Source of the DNA: Roseiarcus sp036513315
GTDB lineage: Bacteria; Pseudomonadota; Alphaproteobacteria; Rhizobiales; Beijerinckiaceae
NCBI GenBank assembly: GCA_036513315.1
Contig: DATBZF010000080.1
Coordinates: 10,181-74,180 of the forward strand
Direction of reading: 5' to 3'
Length of the DNA stretch: 64,000 nt
Shown: one piece after another, positions 18,475-27,190 of the stretch
Position numbering within the stretch: position 1 is the stretch's first letter
How the letters are laid out: each line of letters opens with the position of its first letter
Program-made: the position numbers and the translations under genes
Notes under the pieces: model-generated
Seen by the model: only the letters and a program-made list of their open reading frames with translations
Databases searched by the model: none
What the model was told of the DNA's origin: nothing

Positions 18475-19224
18475 CTAGTCGAACACGGCGGCGATTTTCT
18501 CGATATCGGCGCCTTCCCTGGCGACGCGCAATTGATAGTAGAGTACGCCGACCACCACCGCGTTGAACGCGCCGATGACGGCTTCGATCGCGAAAGTCGC
18601 GACCTGGATGAGGCGAGTCCCGCCGGCCAGTCCCGCCAGTCCGCCGACGATTCCGCCGACTACGATGGAGGCGATGAATATGAGCGCGAATACGCCAAAT
18701 ATCCGCCAGCGATTGCCTTTGGTGAGGAACGCGCCGCGGGTCATGCTGGCGGTCGGACCAAGCGTTTCGACGACGCAGACGGGGACCACCACGGCATAGA
18801 CGCACCAGACGATGATGCCGGGAACCACCAGCAGAATCGCAGCGAGCGTGACGAGGATGCCGACCAGCAGGGAGAGCCCGATGACGGGGCCCAGCCGGGC
18901 AAATCCGATACTCAGAGAGTCGCCGAAAGTGAAGCCGCGGCCGCGCAATTCCTGCACGACGCCGTAAATGATCGCGGCATTGGCGAGGGAAGAGCAGGCG
19001 AGCCGGACAAAGACGGCGATGAAACCGCCGACCGCGGCGCCCGATGTGCCGGTCGATCTGGAAACGAGCAACCCCAGGATGAAAGTCGGCGCGAAGGCGA
19101 TGAGAGAGAGCCCGATGAAGGGGACTGCGCGCGTCAGGAACAGCCTGAGCGAATCGGCCAGAACGTCGCCGACGCGAATTGCGGCAGGCGCGCCGGTCTG
19201 GCCTGCGACGAATGAATTAACCAT
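18475..19224 (-). CDS. Polytopic membrane protein, YciC/glycerophosphodiesterase-membrane-domain-like (paralogue 2)
   Basis: 249 residues, six predicted hydrophobic segments (for example PFIGLSLIAFAPTFILGLLV, GLSLLVGILVTLAAILLVVP). It shares with paralogue 1 the VCVVETLGP...FLTKGNRWRIFG block and the C-terminus REGADIEKIAAVFD. The start at ATG 19224 follows GGGGGGA; longer in-frame extensions to 19701 run through repeats and are discarded. It has the same orientation as paralogue 1, from which it is separated by repeat DNA, suggesting an old tandem duplication. Confidence 0.8.
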   Translation of the reverse strand: MVNSFVAGQTGAPAAIRVGDVLADSLRLFLTRAVPFIGLSLIAFAPTFILGLLVSRSTGTSGAAVGGFIAVFVRLACSSLANAAIIYGVVQELRGRGFTFGDSLSIGFARLGPVIGLSLLVGILVTLAAILLVVPGIIVWCVYAVVVPVCVVETLGPTASMTRGAFLTKGNRWRIFGVFALIFIASIVVGGIVGGLAGLAGGTRLIQVATFAIEAVIGAFNAVVVGVLYYQLRVAREGADIEKIAAVFD

Positions 19225-19534
19225 GACGTCCCCCCATTGCGCGGTCAATATGAAATACTTGGCGTCGACAAGACTGTCGCCTGGCGCGGCGCCTGTCGAG
19301 TGCGCGAGCGTCTCGTGCGATAAATAATCTTCCGATTCGAGCCATGATGAGCCGACCCCTCGAACGGCCCTGACGCGCCGCCGCGAAATGCGCGGCGGCG
19401 GTGAGCGATCGTTTGCCGGTTTACGGGATGGGGTTGCGCGGGCGCAGGACAGCGCGGATAAGGTTCTCGACGGCCCGCGGGGGCTGTCCGGCGGTAGCAT
19501 ATGGCGCTCGCTCGTGCGGCCTTGCCGAGAGTTT

Positions 19535-19580
19535 GCGCCGCCCCTCATCCGGCGCTTCGCGCCACCTTCTCCCCGCATAG
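19535..19580. repeat. REP-like repeat family B, copy 3 (short)
   Basis: GCGCCGCCCCTCATCCGGCG followed by CTTCGCGCCACCTTCTCCCC, the left half of family B. A separate small hairpin, TTCTCCCCGCAAGGGCGGGGAGAA, sits at 19845-19870 close to the histidine kinase stop. Confidence 0.65.
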
Positions 19581-19603
19581 AGCGGCAGGGCTGTCCGGCC
19601 CCC

Positions 19604-19834
19604 GCGCGTCGTGCCCGGGCTCGTCCCGGGCATCCACGCCGTGCGGAAGCCGCCAACTTCGAAAGTTTCTTGCAACGGCGCGGCGTGGATGGCCGGGACA
19701 AGCCCGGCCAAGACGCCGAAAGGTTCTATTCCACTTAGATTCTCTCGCGTGACGGGACTTTTTAGCGCAACCGGACAGCCGCGGCACAAGGCCGGGCATG
19801 ACGTGCTGGGGTTGCAAAAGGCGGAGTGCTGCAA
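19604..19834. repeat. Dispersed repeat family A, copy 3
   Basis: It carries facing GTGCCCGGGCTCGTCCCGGG and GGCCGGGACAAGCCCGGCC arms around GTGCGGAAGCCGCCAACTTC and ends in GGGTTGCAAAAGGCGGAGTG. The middle and right parts match copy 5 (45274-45562), including TCTCGCGTGACGGGACTTT. Together with family B it fills the 665-base gap 19225-19889, which has no supported gene. Confidence 0.75.
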
Positions 19835-19889
19835 CCTATTTCTGTTCTCCCCGCAAGGGCGGGGAGAAGGGAAACGAGGGGGCGCTGTT

Positions 19890-21956
19890 TCAGCGACGCG
19901 CGGCCAGCAACTTCTCGATTTCAGATTGCAATTGCGACTGATGATAGGGTTTCGACAGGCGCGGCAGGCTCGACCTTTGTCCGGCCGGCAGGTCGGCATA
20001 GCCGGTGGCGAGCAGGACCGGCAGGTTGGGACGCTTGCCGCGCACGATTTCGGCGAGCTCGGTTCCGGTCATGCCCGGCATCGCCTGATCCGTCATCATC
20101 AGATCGAGTTCTTGTCCGCCTTCGACGATCGCGAGCGCTTGGCTGGCCGAATTGGCTTCGATCGCGGTATGTCCGAGATCCTCGAGCATATCGACGGTGC
20201 TCATCGCAATGAGCGGGTCGTCATCGACCACCAGAATGACTGCGGCGCGGGCGGCCTCCGTCTGCGGCGCCGACTCGGCGGCCGCCACGGCGGCCTTGGT
20301 CGCGATCGGCAGCCAAAGCGTGGCGATCGTGCCTTTGCCGATTTCGCTTGAAAGCTCGAGCGATCCGCCGAGCTGGACGGCCAGCCCATGTACCATCGAC
20401 AGGCCGAGGCCCGTTCCCTTGCCGAGCGGCTTTGTCGAAAAGAAAGGCTCGACCGTCTTTTTGAGAGTCTCCGCATCCATGCCGGAGCCAGTGTCGCGGA
20501 CCTGAATGCGGATATAGCGGCCGGCCGCGGAATTCCTGACGCCGTCCGGCTGCGCCTGCTCGGCTCTGATCTCGATCGATCCGCCGTCCGGCATGGCGTC
20601 GCGCGCGTTGATCGCCAGATTGAGGATGGCGAGCTCCACCTGGTTGGCGTCGACCTGGGCGGGCGGCAACCCGTCAGCAACATTCAGCCGCAATGCGATC
20701 TGCGGACCAAGCGACCGTTCGAGAAGGTCATGCATGCCGTTCAGGAGGGAGGCAATGTCCATCGAGTTCGTCTTCAGATCCTGCTGCCGCGCGAAGGCGA
20801 GCATGCGCTGGGTGAGGGAAGCGCCGCGTTCGGCGCCCTGAATAGCGCCGTCGATCAGCCGCTGCGCGCGCGCATTGCCGTGCGACTGCTTGCGCAAAAG
20901 CTCCAGATTGCCCATCACCGCCGTCAGCAGATTGTTGAAATCATGGGCGATGCCGCCGGTGAGCTGACCGATGCTCTCCATTTTCTGCGACTGCAGAAGC
21001 TGTTCCTGCGCCTTTTCGCGCGCCGAAATCTCGACCGTCAGTTCGCGAGTGCGCTCGCGGACGCGGTTCTCAAGGGTCAGCGTCAGATCCGACAGCGCCT
21101 CGCGCTCGGCCGCCAGCTCGGCCACAAGACGTTCTCTATCGAGTTCCGACATCTTGCGCGCCGTAATATCGGAGGAGACGCCGACAAGCTGAAGGATGGC
21201 CCCGGACGGGTCTTTAAGCGCGCGGGCGCGCATATCGACCCAATGCGACGAGCCGTCCGGCCAGATCGTGCGATATTCAATGCCGTAGTCGACGCCGGTT
21301 TTCAGCGTATGGTCGATGACGCGCCCCATATGCGCGGCGTCTTCCGGATGCGCCGCGCGGCGGAGATCGTCATAGGAAAATGGCGCATCGGCCTTGCGGC
21401 CGAAATGGGCGCGGCAGGTCTCGGAGGCGTCGAGAATCATGTTTTCGATTCTGAGCGTCCAGGCGCCGAGACGGCCGGCATGCAGCGCGGTCTGCAATTG
21501 GCGCCGTCCCTCGCCGATTTCCTCCAGGCGCGCGCGCGCCTCATATTGACGCCGCCGCCCGCGCACCGCGGCCCGCACGAGGCTGATCAGAGTGGTCGGG
21601 TGAAATGGCCGCTCCAGGAAAGTGACATTGCCGAGCGTTTCGGCGAACGCCGCCGCGACCGGATTGCGCTCCGGGCCGCCGCCGCGGCCGGTCAGAAGAA
21701 TGATGGGAAAGTCGGACCATGCGGGCTGTCGTTTGAGAATCGCGACCAGCGGACTTGAGTCGGCCGCATGAATCGCTTCGTCGGCCAATATCGCCAGAGC
21801 GGCGCCGCGCTCGAGTTCTCCGACCAGCGTCGGAATCTCGGCGCAGATTTTCGCGGCGAAACCGCCTTCGTTCAGCATCGCCGACGCCAGCGCGGCGTCG
21901 CGGCCCGTCGGGGTCAGGATGAGAGCGCGTTCGGAGAGCGGCCCTCCGCGACTCAT
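19890..21956 (-). CDS. Hybrid histidine kinase with degenerate N-terminal receiver, PAS, HisKA/HATPase and C-terminal receiver
   Basis: 688 residues. Residues 9-130 fold like a receiver, but the acidic pair is missing and the usual KPF is RPF, so it is probably not phosphorylated. A PAS domain lies at about 150-268, a coiled linker follows, and HisKA has H338 in GGIAHDFNNLL. The N-box is NLAINARDAMPDGG (about 446-459) and the G-boxes are DTGSGMD and GKGTGLGLSM. The C-terminal receiver (572-686) has VVDDDPL and phosphoacceptor D623 (MMTDQAMPG). It is translationally coupled to the upstream kaiC-like gene (ATGA), suggesting one signalling unit. Confidence 0.9.
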   Translation of the reverse strand: MSRGGPLSERALILTPTGRDAALASAMLNEGGFAAKICAEIPTLVGELERGAALAILADEAIHAADSSPLVAILKRQPAWSDFPIILLTGRGGGPERNPVAAAFAETLGNVTFLERPFHPTTLISLVRAAVRGRRRQYEARARLEEIGEGRRQLQTALHAGRLGAWTLRIENMILDASETCRAHFGRKADAPFSYDDLRRAAHPEDAAHMGRVIDHTLKTGVDYGIEYRTIWPDGSSHWVDMRARALKDPSGAILQLVGVSSDITARKMSELDRERLVAELAAEREALSDLTLTLENRVRERTRELTVEISAREKAQEQLLQSQKMESIGQLTGGIAHDFNNLLTAVMGNLELLRKQSHGNARAQRLIDGAIQGAERGASLTQRMLAFARQQDLKTNSMDIASLLNGMHDLLERSLGPQIALRLNVADGLPPAQVDANQVELAILNLAINARDAMPDGGSIEIRAEQAQPDGVRNSAAGRYIRIQVRDTGSGMDAETLKKTVEPFFSTKPLGKGTGLGLSMVHGLAVQLGGSLELSSEIGKGTIATLWLPIATKAAVAAAESAPQTEAARAAVILVVDDDPLIAMSTVDMLEDLGHTAIEANSASQALAIVEGGQELDLMMTDQAMPGMTGTELAEIVRGKRPNLPVLLATGYADLPAGQRSSLPRLSKPYHQSQLQSEIEKLLAARR

Positions 21957-23509
21957 TTTTGCTTGCCTTCCAACAGAGGTTCCTTGCCGCCGGAATAGGA
22001 GGGGACGCCGCGCAATACGCCATGAAACGCATCGAGCGGTTCACCGAGCGCGAGACCGTCATTGCTGACGCGGTATTCGCGAATGGTCGTTTCATGCGGG
22101 CCGGTGCGCTTCTTGATGACGGAAATGGCCCGACGCACTCTACCGCTCGCCTCGAAATAGCGCAGCAGGATGACGGTGTCGGCGAGATAGGTGACGTCGA
22201 CGGGGGACAGCATATCGCCGACCAATCCGTGCTGCGCCACGGTCATGAAAGTCGTGGCGCCGCGACGATTGAGATATTGCAGCAATTCGTGGATGTGGAG
22301 GATCAGCGAGTTCTCCTCGGGCATCGCCGCCTGATAGCCGTTCAGGCTGTCGATGATGACCGTCCTGATTTTCAGATTGTCGACCGTCGCGCGGACGCGG
22401 TGAGCGAATTCCCCCGGCGAGAGCTCGGCCGCGTCGATCTGTTCGATGAACAACTCGCCGCGTTGTTGGGCCGCCTCGAGATCGATGCCGAGCCCTTTCA
22501 TCCGATCGAACAGCAAACCCAGTTCTTCGTCGAAGATGAAAAGCGCCGCCTTTTCGCCGCGGGCGATCGCCGCCATCGCGAAGGTCAGGGCGATGAGGGA
22601 TTTGCCGGTGCCGGCGGGGCCGAGAATCAACGAGCTGGAGCCGGCATGGACGCCGCCGCCGAGCAAGGCGTCGAATTGGACGATGCCCGTCGAAAGCTGC
22701 GAGCGCGCGAAGGGCGTGCGATGCTCCGCCGCCACCAGACGCGGAAAGACGTTGACGCCGCCGGTCGTGATCGTGAAATCGTGATAGCCGCCGCGATATT
22801 TCTGGCCGCGATATTTGAAGATGCGGACGCGCCGCCGCTCCGCGCCATAGGCGGGCGCCAACTCCTCCAGGCGGATGACGCCATGCGCGACGCTATGGAC
22901 CGTTTTGTCGGCCGCTTCCGAGGTGAGGTCGTCGAGCATCAGCACGGTGGCGCCATGGCGCGCGAAATAATGTTTGATCGCCAGAATCTGCCTGCGGTAG
23001 CGTAGCGAGCTTTGCGCCAGCAGCCGGATCTCCGATAGGCTGTCGAGGACGACGCGACTCGGCTTCACGCGTTCGACCGCTGCGAATATCTGCTTGGTCG
23101 CCTCGTCGAGCTCGAGATCGGCCGAATAGAGCAGGCTCTGCCGGTTTTCATCTTCCAGGAGACTGTCGGCCGGGATGAGCTCGAAGACTTCGATGCCCTC
23201 GCCCAAGGTCCAGCCGTGCGAAGCGGCGCCCTGGCGAAGCTCGGCCTCAGTCTCGGACAGGGTGATGTAGAGGGAGCGCTCGCCGGCTCTTTCGCCCTCC
23301 AGCAGGAATTGAACGGCGATGGTGGTCTTGCCGGCGCCCGGCGTGCCCTCCAACAGGAATATATTGCCGCGCGAGAGCCCCCCGGAGAGGATTTCGTCGA
23401 GCCCCGAAACGCCCATCCTCGCCTTGCCGTCTTCAACAACCACGTTTTTCCCCCTGCCGCTTGCCTCACCGCGGCATCCCGAAGCGTTCACGCTGACAGT
23501 GAGAGCCAT
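21953..23509 (-). CDS. KaiC-like double-domain RecA/DnaB-type ATPase
   Basis: 518 residues with two KaiC domains. CI has Walker A GTPGAGKT at 55-62; CII has GPAGTGKS at 297-304. The CII catalytic pair E328-E329 (FDEEL) is kept. By motif alignment the two phosphorylation positions of cyanobacterial KaiC CII (S431/T432) correspond to T440-Y441 in DVTYLADTVILL. No kaiA or kaiB is nearby; it is followed by a hybrid kinase, an arrangement known for non-cyanobacterial KaiC homologues. The start at 23509 lacks a clear ribosome site; an ATG at residue 32 (ARMGVSGLDEI) is possible. Confidence 0.88.
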   Translation of the reverse strand: MALTVSVNASGCRGEASGRGKNVVVEDGKARMGVSGLDEILSGGLSRGNIFLLEGTPGAGKTTIAVQFLLEGERAGERSLYITLSETEAELRQGAASHGWTLGEGIEVFELIPADSLLEDENRQSLLYSADLELDEATKQIFAAVERVKPSRVVLDSLSEIRLLAQSSLRYRRQILAIKHYFARHGATVLMLDDLTSEAADKTVHSVAHGVIRLEELAPAYGAERRRVRIFKYRGQKYRGGYHDFTITTGGVNVFPRLVAAEHRTPFARSQLSTGIVQFDALLGGGVHAGSSSLILGPAGTGKSLIALTFAMAAIARGEKAALFIFDEELGLLFDRMKGLGIDLEAAQQRGELFIEQIDAAELSPGEFAHRVRATVDNLKIRTVIIDSLNGYQAAMPEENSLILHIHELLQYLNRRGATTFMTVAQHGLVGDMLSPVDVTYLADTVILLRYFEASGRVRRAISVIKKRTGPHETTIREYRVSNDGLALGEPLDAFHGVLRGVPSYSGGKEPLLEGKQK

Positions 23510-23676
23510 GGCGCCGGAAACGCTTTGGGCCCCAACGAGTTCCCCACCACGCCATCGATGCGATGAGATTTCTGTTCGAGCGGCGTTCTTTTCGAGGCGG
23601 GCGACAAAATCTTTCTGAAAATCTGAATTTATGTTATAACAAGCGATCTGTTTCCAGAAAGCCGGGAGCCTTCGCC

Positions 23677-24222
23677 TTGAACCATTCCCCCAAAGCCGAG
23701 CCTGCTCGCAGGCCCCGGGTCACCGCTCAGGACCGGGAGATCCGGCGATTGCGGATTTTTGCGCTGAGGCAGATGGGCCAGTCCTATGACGAAATCGCAA
23801 GGCAAGAAAATCTGAGCAGCGAGCGAATTCGTCAGATTGTCGTAGACACTTTGGAGCGGCGATTGCTCGACCCGGTCCGCGATCACGCGCGTCTGCAGAT
23901 CGCCCGCCTCGATCCCGCCTTGCGCCTCGCAGCCGAGAAAGTGGCGACGGGCGATTTGCGCGGCGTCGATCGCCTCATCAAACTGCTCGACCGATTGGAC
24001 AAATACCAGGGATTCGCGGCAAGCGCGGCTGACCGCGACGAAAACGACACGGAAAGGCTCTTCGCCAAAATCCTCAACGCGATAAGCAATCGCAACGCGG
24101 CGCGCGAAGACGAGGAGACGCAGGAGAAGGCGGCGGCCAAGGAAGATCGCCAGCCAGGCGCGGCCGAGGCGGCGGAACGGATGGCTCGGGAAAACGACGT
24201 CGCCAAATTTTTTCCGCGATAG
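23677..24222 (+). CDS. Sigma-70 region-4-like helix-turn-helix protein
   Basis: 181 residues from TTG 23677, with CGGGAG upstream. Residues about 25-62 (RIFALRQMGQSYDEIARQENLSSERIRQIVVDTLERR) form a sigma region 4-type helix-turn-helix. The rest is helical and charged, with an acidic/glutamine-rich C-terminal tail. It has no region 2, so it is not a complete sigma factor. An ATG at 23563 would add 38 residues over AT-rich DNA that contains a possible -10 (TATAAC, 23635-23640), so I prefer the shorter form. It is divergent from the kaiC-like operon, and may regulate it; this is inference. Confidence 0.68.
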   Translation: MNHSPKAEPARRPRVTAQDREIRRLRIFALRQMGQSYDEIARQENLSSERIRQIVVDTLERRLLDPVRDHARLQIARLDPALRLAAEKVATGDLRGVDRLIKLLDRLDKYQGFAASAADRDENDTERLFAKILNAISNRNAAREDEETQEKAAAKEDRQPGAAEAAERMARENDVAKFFPR

Positions 24223-24244
24223 GCGCATGGCTGTGCGGAGAACA

Positions 24245-24545
24245 GAATTCGGTTGCGGTAATTCGTCTTTTACAGCCACGGCACGTCGTGCCCGGGCTTG
24301 CGCCACGGCTGTCCGGTTCGGCACGACCGGTTGTAAAGTTCAGCTCGCTCTCAACCCTTGCGCGTCGTGCCCGGGCTTGTCCCGGGCATCCACGCCCAGA
24401 GACCACCACGAACTTCAAGCATTCGTCCGCACGCGGCGCTGTCGCAATAAACTTTCGAAGTTGTCAGCTTCCGCTCGGCGTGGATGCCCGGGACAAGCCC
24501 GGGCAAGACGCGTGAGGGTTGTGAGGGACCTGAACTTTGCAACCG
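24245..24545. repeat. Dispersed repeat family A, copy 4
   Basis: It begins GAATTCGGTTGC, the reverse complement of the right end of copy 2 (GCAACCGAATTC), and contains two GTGCCCGGGCTTG arms, CATTCGTCCGCACGCGGCGC and the facing GCCCGGGACAAGCCCGGGC. It fills the 413-base gap 24223-24635; nothing else is recognised there. Confidence 0.75.
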
Positions 24546-24635
24546 GTCCTGCCCGAGCGGTCCAAAAATAAATTTGGAAATATTTGGCGCGCTGCGGGCG
24601 GAAATTGGGGAAACCGGCGTTCGCGGCGCCCGCGA

Positions 24636-25115
24636 TCACCAGAGAGGCGCCACCGCCGCCCCGTCCAGGACTTCCGCCAGCCGCGCCCGCGTCGCCCGGC
24701 CTGCGCCCTCGGGCAGCGCGTCGCGCGCGAAAAACCGCACCTCGGCGATTTCGCGGTCGGGGATATGCGGCCCCGTCTGGCGGAAGCGGCGCACGATATA
24801 GACGGCGACATGATCGCGCGGCGACACCGCCTTGTTGAAGAATATGCCATGCAGGCGCGGCTCTTCCTCCATGACGATATTGCCCTCTTCAGCCAGCTCG
24901 CGGGCCAGCGAGGCGAGCACTGTCTCGCCGCGCTCGACGCCGCCGCCCGGGAAGTGCCAGCCGGGAACATAGGTGTGGCGGACCAGCAGGACACGGTCCT
25001 CGCCGTCGAGCACCATCGCGCGGACCCCCAGCGTCATCGGCCGCGAGAGGAGAAACCACCAATGAAATACACGCAGGACCTGGCGCTCCCGCATCGTCTT
25101 CGGCCTATCGGCCAT
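24636..25115 (-). CDS. Nudix hydrolase
   Basis: 159 residues. The Nudix box sits in GGGVERGETVLASLARELAEE, matching G-x5-E-x7-RE-x2-EE; the following glycine of the consensus is asparagine here (EEGNI). The metal-binding REL-EE core is intact, so nucleoside-diphosphate-linked hydrolysis is likely, with substrate unknown. The N-terminus has a single hydrophobic/aromatic stretch (FHWWFLLSRPM). A second ATG at residue 8 is an alternative start. It stands alone between repeat A and a divergent metallophosphoesterase gene. Confidence 0.85.
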   Translation of the reverse strand: MADRPKTMRERQVLRVFHWWFLLSRPMTLGVRAMVLDGEDRVLLVRHTYVPGWHFPGGGVERGETVLASLARELAEEGNIVMEEEPRLHGIFFNKAVSPRDHVAVYIVRRFRQTGPHIPDREIAEVRFFARDALPEGAGRATRARLAEVLDGAAVAPLW

Positions 25116-25296
25116 CCCGTCACTCCCTTGCGCCGATCCCGGCGTTTGCTAGCACGGACCCGGCGGCGTCGGAATGGCGCGCCCGCGGCGGGACAGGGTC
25201 GGGGTTGAATCTGTGGCCCGCTGCCCTTAATGCACTGCCAAGAACTGTTGGCGCATTTTATGCTCGGGCTAGCGCTGAGCGTTTCAAGCGGGGCTC

Positions 25297-26208
25297 ATGG
25301 GTTTTACGATCGCGCATCTCTCCGATCCGCACCTGGGTCCACTGCCAAGCTTTCGCCTGCGCGACTTCACCGCCAAACGGGCGATGGGTTACGTCAACTA
25401 CAAGCGCGGGCGCGAGCGCCTGAACGACATGAGCATGCTGAAGCGCCTGGTCGCCGATATGATCAGCCAGAAGCCAGATCATATCGCGATGACCGGCGAT
25501 GTCGTGAATATCGGCCTGCCGGCCGAATTCGCGGCGGCGACCGCCTGGATGCATACGCTTGGCGATCCCTTCGACGTGAGTTTCACGCCCGGCAATCACG
25601 ACGCCTATGCGCATCGCTCGATGCCCTATCTCACCGCCGCTCTGGCGCCCTGGACATCAGGCGACGAAAGCGAGGCGCGGGGCGGCGGCGCATTCCCGTT
25701 CCTGCGCGTGCGCGGCGATGTCGCCCTGATCGGCCTTTCCTCGGGCGTGCCGACCGGACCGCTGATGGCGACCGGGCGAATGGGCATGGAGCAAATGGCC
25801 CGTTTCGCGCGTTTGCTCGACGAGACGCGGGCGCGCGGATTGGCGCGGATCGTCCTCATCCATCATCCCCCGCTGTTGTCGGGGGCGACGACGCTGCGCA
25901 ATCTGACCGATGCGCGCGAGTTCGAGGCGATCGTCACGCAGCATGGCGCCGAAGTGATCCTGCATGGCCATAATCACAAACGGTCGGTTGCGCATCTGAA
26001 ATCCGACGCCGCGATGACGACCAACGGCCGCATCCCCGTCATCGGCGTGCCCGCGGCCTCCTCGACATCCAAAGCGTTGCGCCAGCGCGCCGCCTATCAT
26101 CTGATCCGGCTCGAGCCCGAGGGCGGCGCCTGGCGGATCTCGGCGCGCGCACGCGGCCTGATGCCAAATGGCGGCGAGATCGGCGAGCGCGAGGAGATCG
26201 CGGTTTAG
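25297..26208 (+). CDS. Metallophosphoesterase (calcineurin-like, cyclic nucleotide phosphodiesterase type)
   Basis: 303 residues with the full metallophosphoesterase metal-ligand set in order: HLSDPHLG (residues 7-14), TGDVVN, GNHDAY, IHHPPL and HGHNHK. The family hydrolyses phosphodiesters or phosphomonoesters with two metal ions; class III cyclic nucleotide phosphodiesterases look like this, but the substrate is not evident. No signal peptide, so cytoplasmic. Monocistronic. Confidence 0.87.
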   Translation: MGFTIAHLSDPHLGPLPSFRLRDFTAKRAMGYVNYKRGRERLNDMSMLKRLVADMISQKPDHIAMTGDVVNIGLPAEFAAATAWMHTLGDPFDVSFTPGNHDAYAHRSMPYLTAALAPWTSGDESEARGGGAFPFLRVRGDVALIGLSSGVPTGPLMATGRMGMEQMARFARLLDETRARGLARIVLIHHPPLLSGATTLRNLTDAREFEAIVTQHGAEVILHGHNHKRSVAHLKSDAAMTTNGRIPVIGVPAASSTSKALRQRAAYHLIRLEPEGGAWRISARARGLMPNGGEIGEREEIAV

Positions 26209-26344
26209 CGCTGTTTGCGTCATGGAGCGTGAACCGCGCGGGACCTTGCAATGGGGACGCTGCGTCGCCAGTTTCCCGTGATCGGCGCACGGCGCCTATC
26301 GACGATATCCGTCCAGAATATCTATCAACGAGAGGAGCGCAGCC

Positions 26345-27190
26345 GTGACGCAGCAGGACAAGCCGGTTTGGTTCATCACCGGCTGCTCGACCGGCTTTGG
26401 CCGGGAACTCGCGCGCGCGACGCTGGAGCGCGGCTATCGCACCGTCGTCACCGCGCGTAACGCCGCCGATGTCGCCGATCTCGCGCAAGGCCATGAGACG
26501 CGCGCGCTGATCCAGGCGCTCGATGTCACCAGGCCCGACCAGATCGCCGCCAGCATCGCGGCGGCCGAAGCGAAATTCGGCCGGATCGACGTGCTGGTGA
26601 ACAATGCGGGCATCGGCTATTTCGCGGCGATCGAGGAAAGCGACGACAGTGAAGTCCGGCGCATGTTCGAGATCAATTTCTGGGGGCTCGCCAATATGAC
26701 CCGCGCGGCGCTGCCCGGCATGCGCCAACGGCGATCGGGCCATATCGTCAATATTTCCTCGATGGGCGGCGTGCGCGGCGCGCCGGCGGTCGGCTATTAC
26801 AACGCCACCAAATTCGCCCTCGAAGGGTTTTCAGAAGCGCTGGCGCAGGAGACCGCACCGCTTGGCGTCAAGGTGCTGATTGTCGAGCCGAGCGGCTTTC
26901 GCACCGATTGGGCGGGCCGCTCCGCCAATGAAACGCCTAATCCGATCGCCGACTATGATTCCACCGCCGGCGCGCGGGCGCGCATGATCCGCGGTTACAG
27001 CGGCAAGCAGCCGGGCGACCCGGTCCGCGCCGCCGCCGCCATCATCAAGGCGGTCGAAGCGCCGGACGCGCCGCTGCGCCTGATGCTCGGCAAGGCGGCG
27101 CTCGCCGCCGGGCGCGGCAAGGTCGAGGCGCTGGCCAAGGATTTCGAATCCTGGGCGGATGTCACCGAAGGGGCCGATTTTCCGGGCTAA
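26345..27190 (+). CDS. Short-chain dehydrogenase/reductase (classical SDR)
   Basis: 281 residues from GTG 26345, preceded by GAGAGGAG. Cofactor motif TGCSTGFG (about 12-19), NNAGIGYF, serine in NISSMGG and catalytic YYNATKFAL are all present. The arginine after the first strand (TARN) favours NADP(H). The substrate cannot be told. Its stop overlaps by four bases the stop of the convergent gene at 27187. Confidence 0.87.
   Translation: MTQQDKPVWFITGCSTGFGRELARATLERGYRTVVTARNAADVADLAQGHETRALIQALDVTRPDQIAASIAAAEAKFGRIDVLVNNAGIGYFAAIEESDDSEVRRMFEINFWGLANMTRAALPGMRQRRSGHIVNISSMGGVRGAPAVGYYNATKFALEGFSEALAQETAPLGVKVLIVEPSGFRTDWAGRSANETPNPIADYDSTAGARARMIRGYSGKQPGDPVRAAAAIIKAVEAPDAPLRLMLGKAALAAGRGKVEALAKDFESWADVTEGADFPG

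Noticed and set aside
19225..19701. N-terminal extension of membrane paralogue 2
   Set aside because: The added 159 residues come from repeat DNA; ATG 19224 has a strong ribosome site and matches the length of paralogue 1.
21953..23509. Circadian KaiABC clock
   Set aside because: No kaiA or kaiB is present and the phosphosites are Thr-Tyr; a clock role cannot be claimed from kaiC alone.
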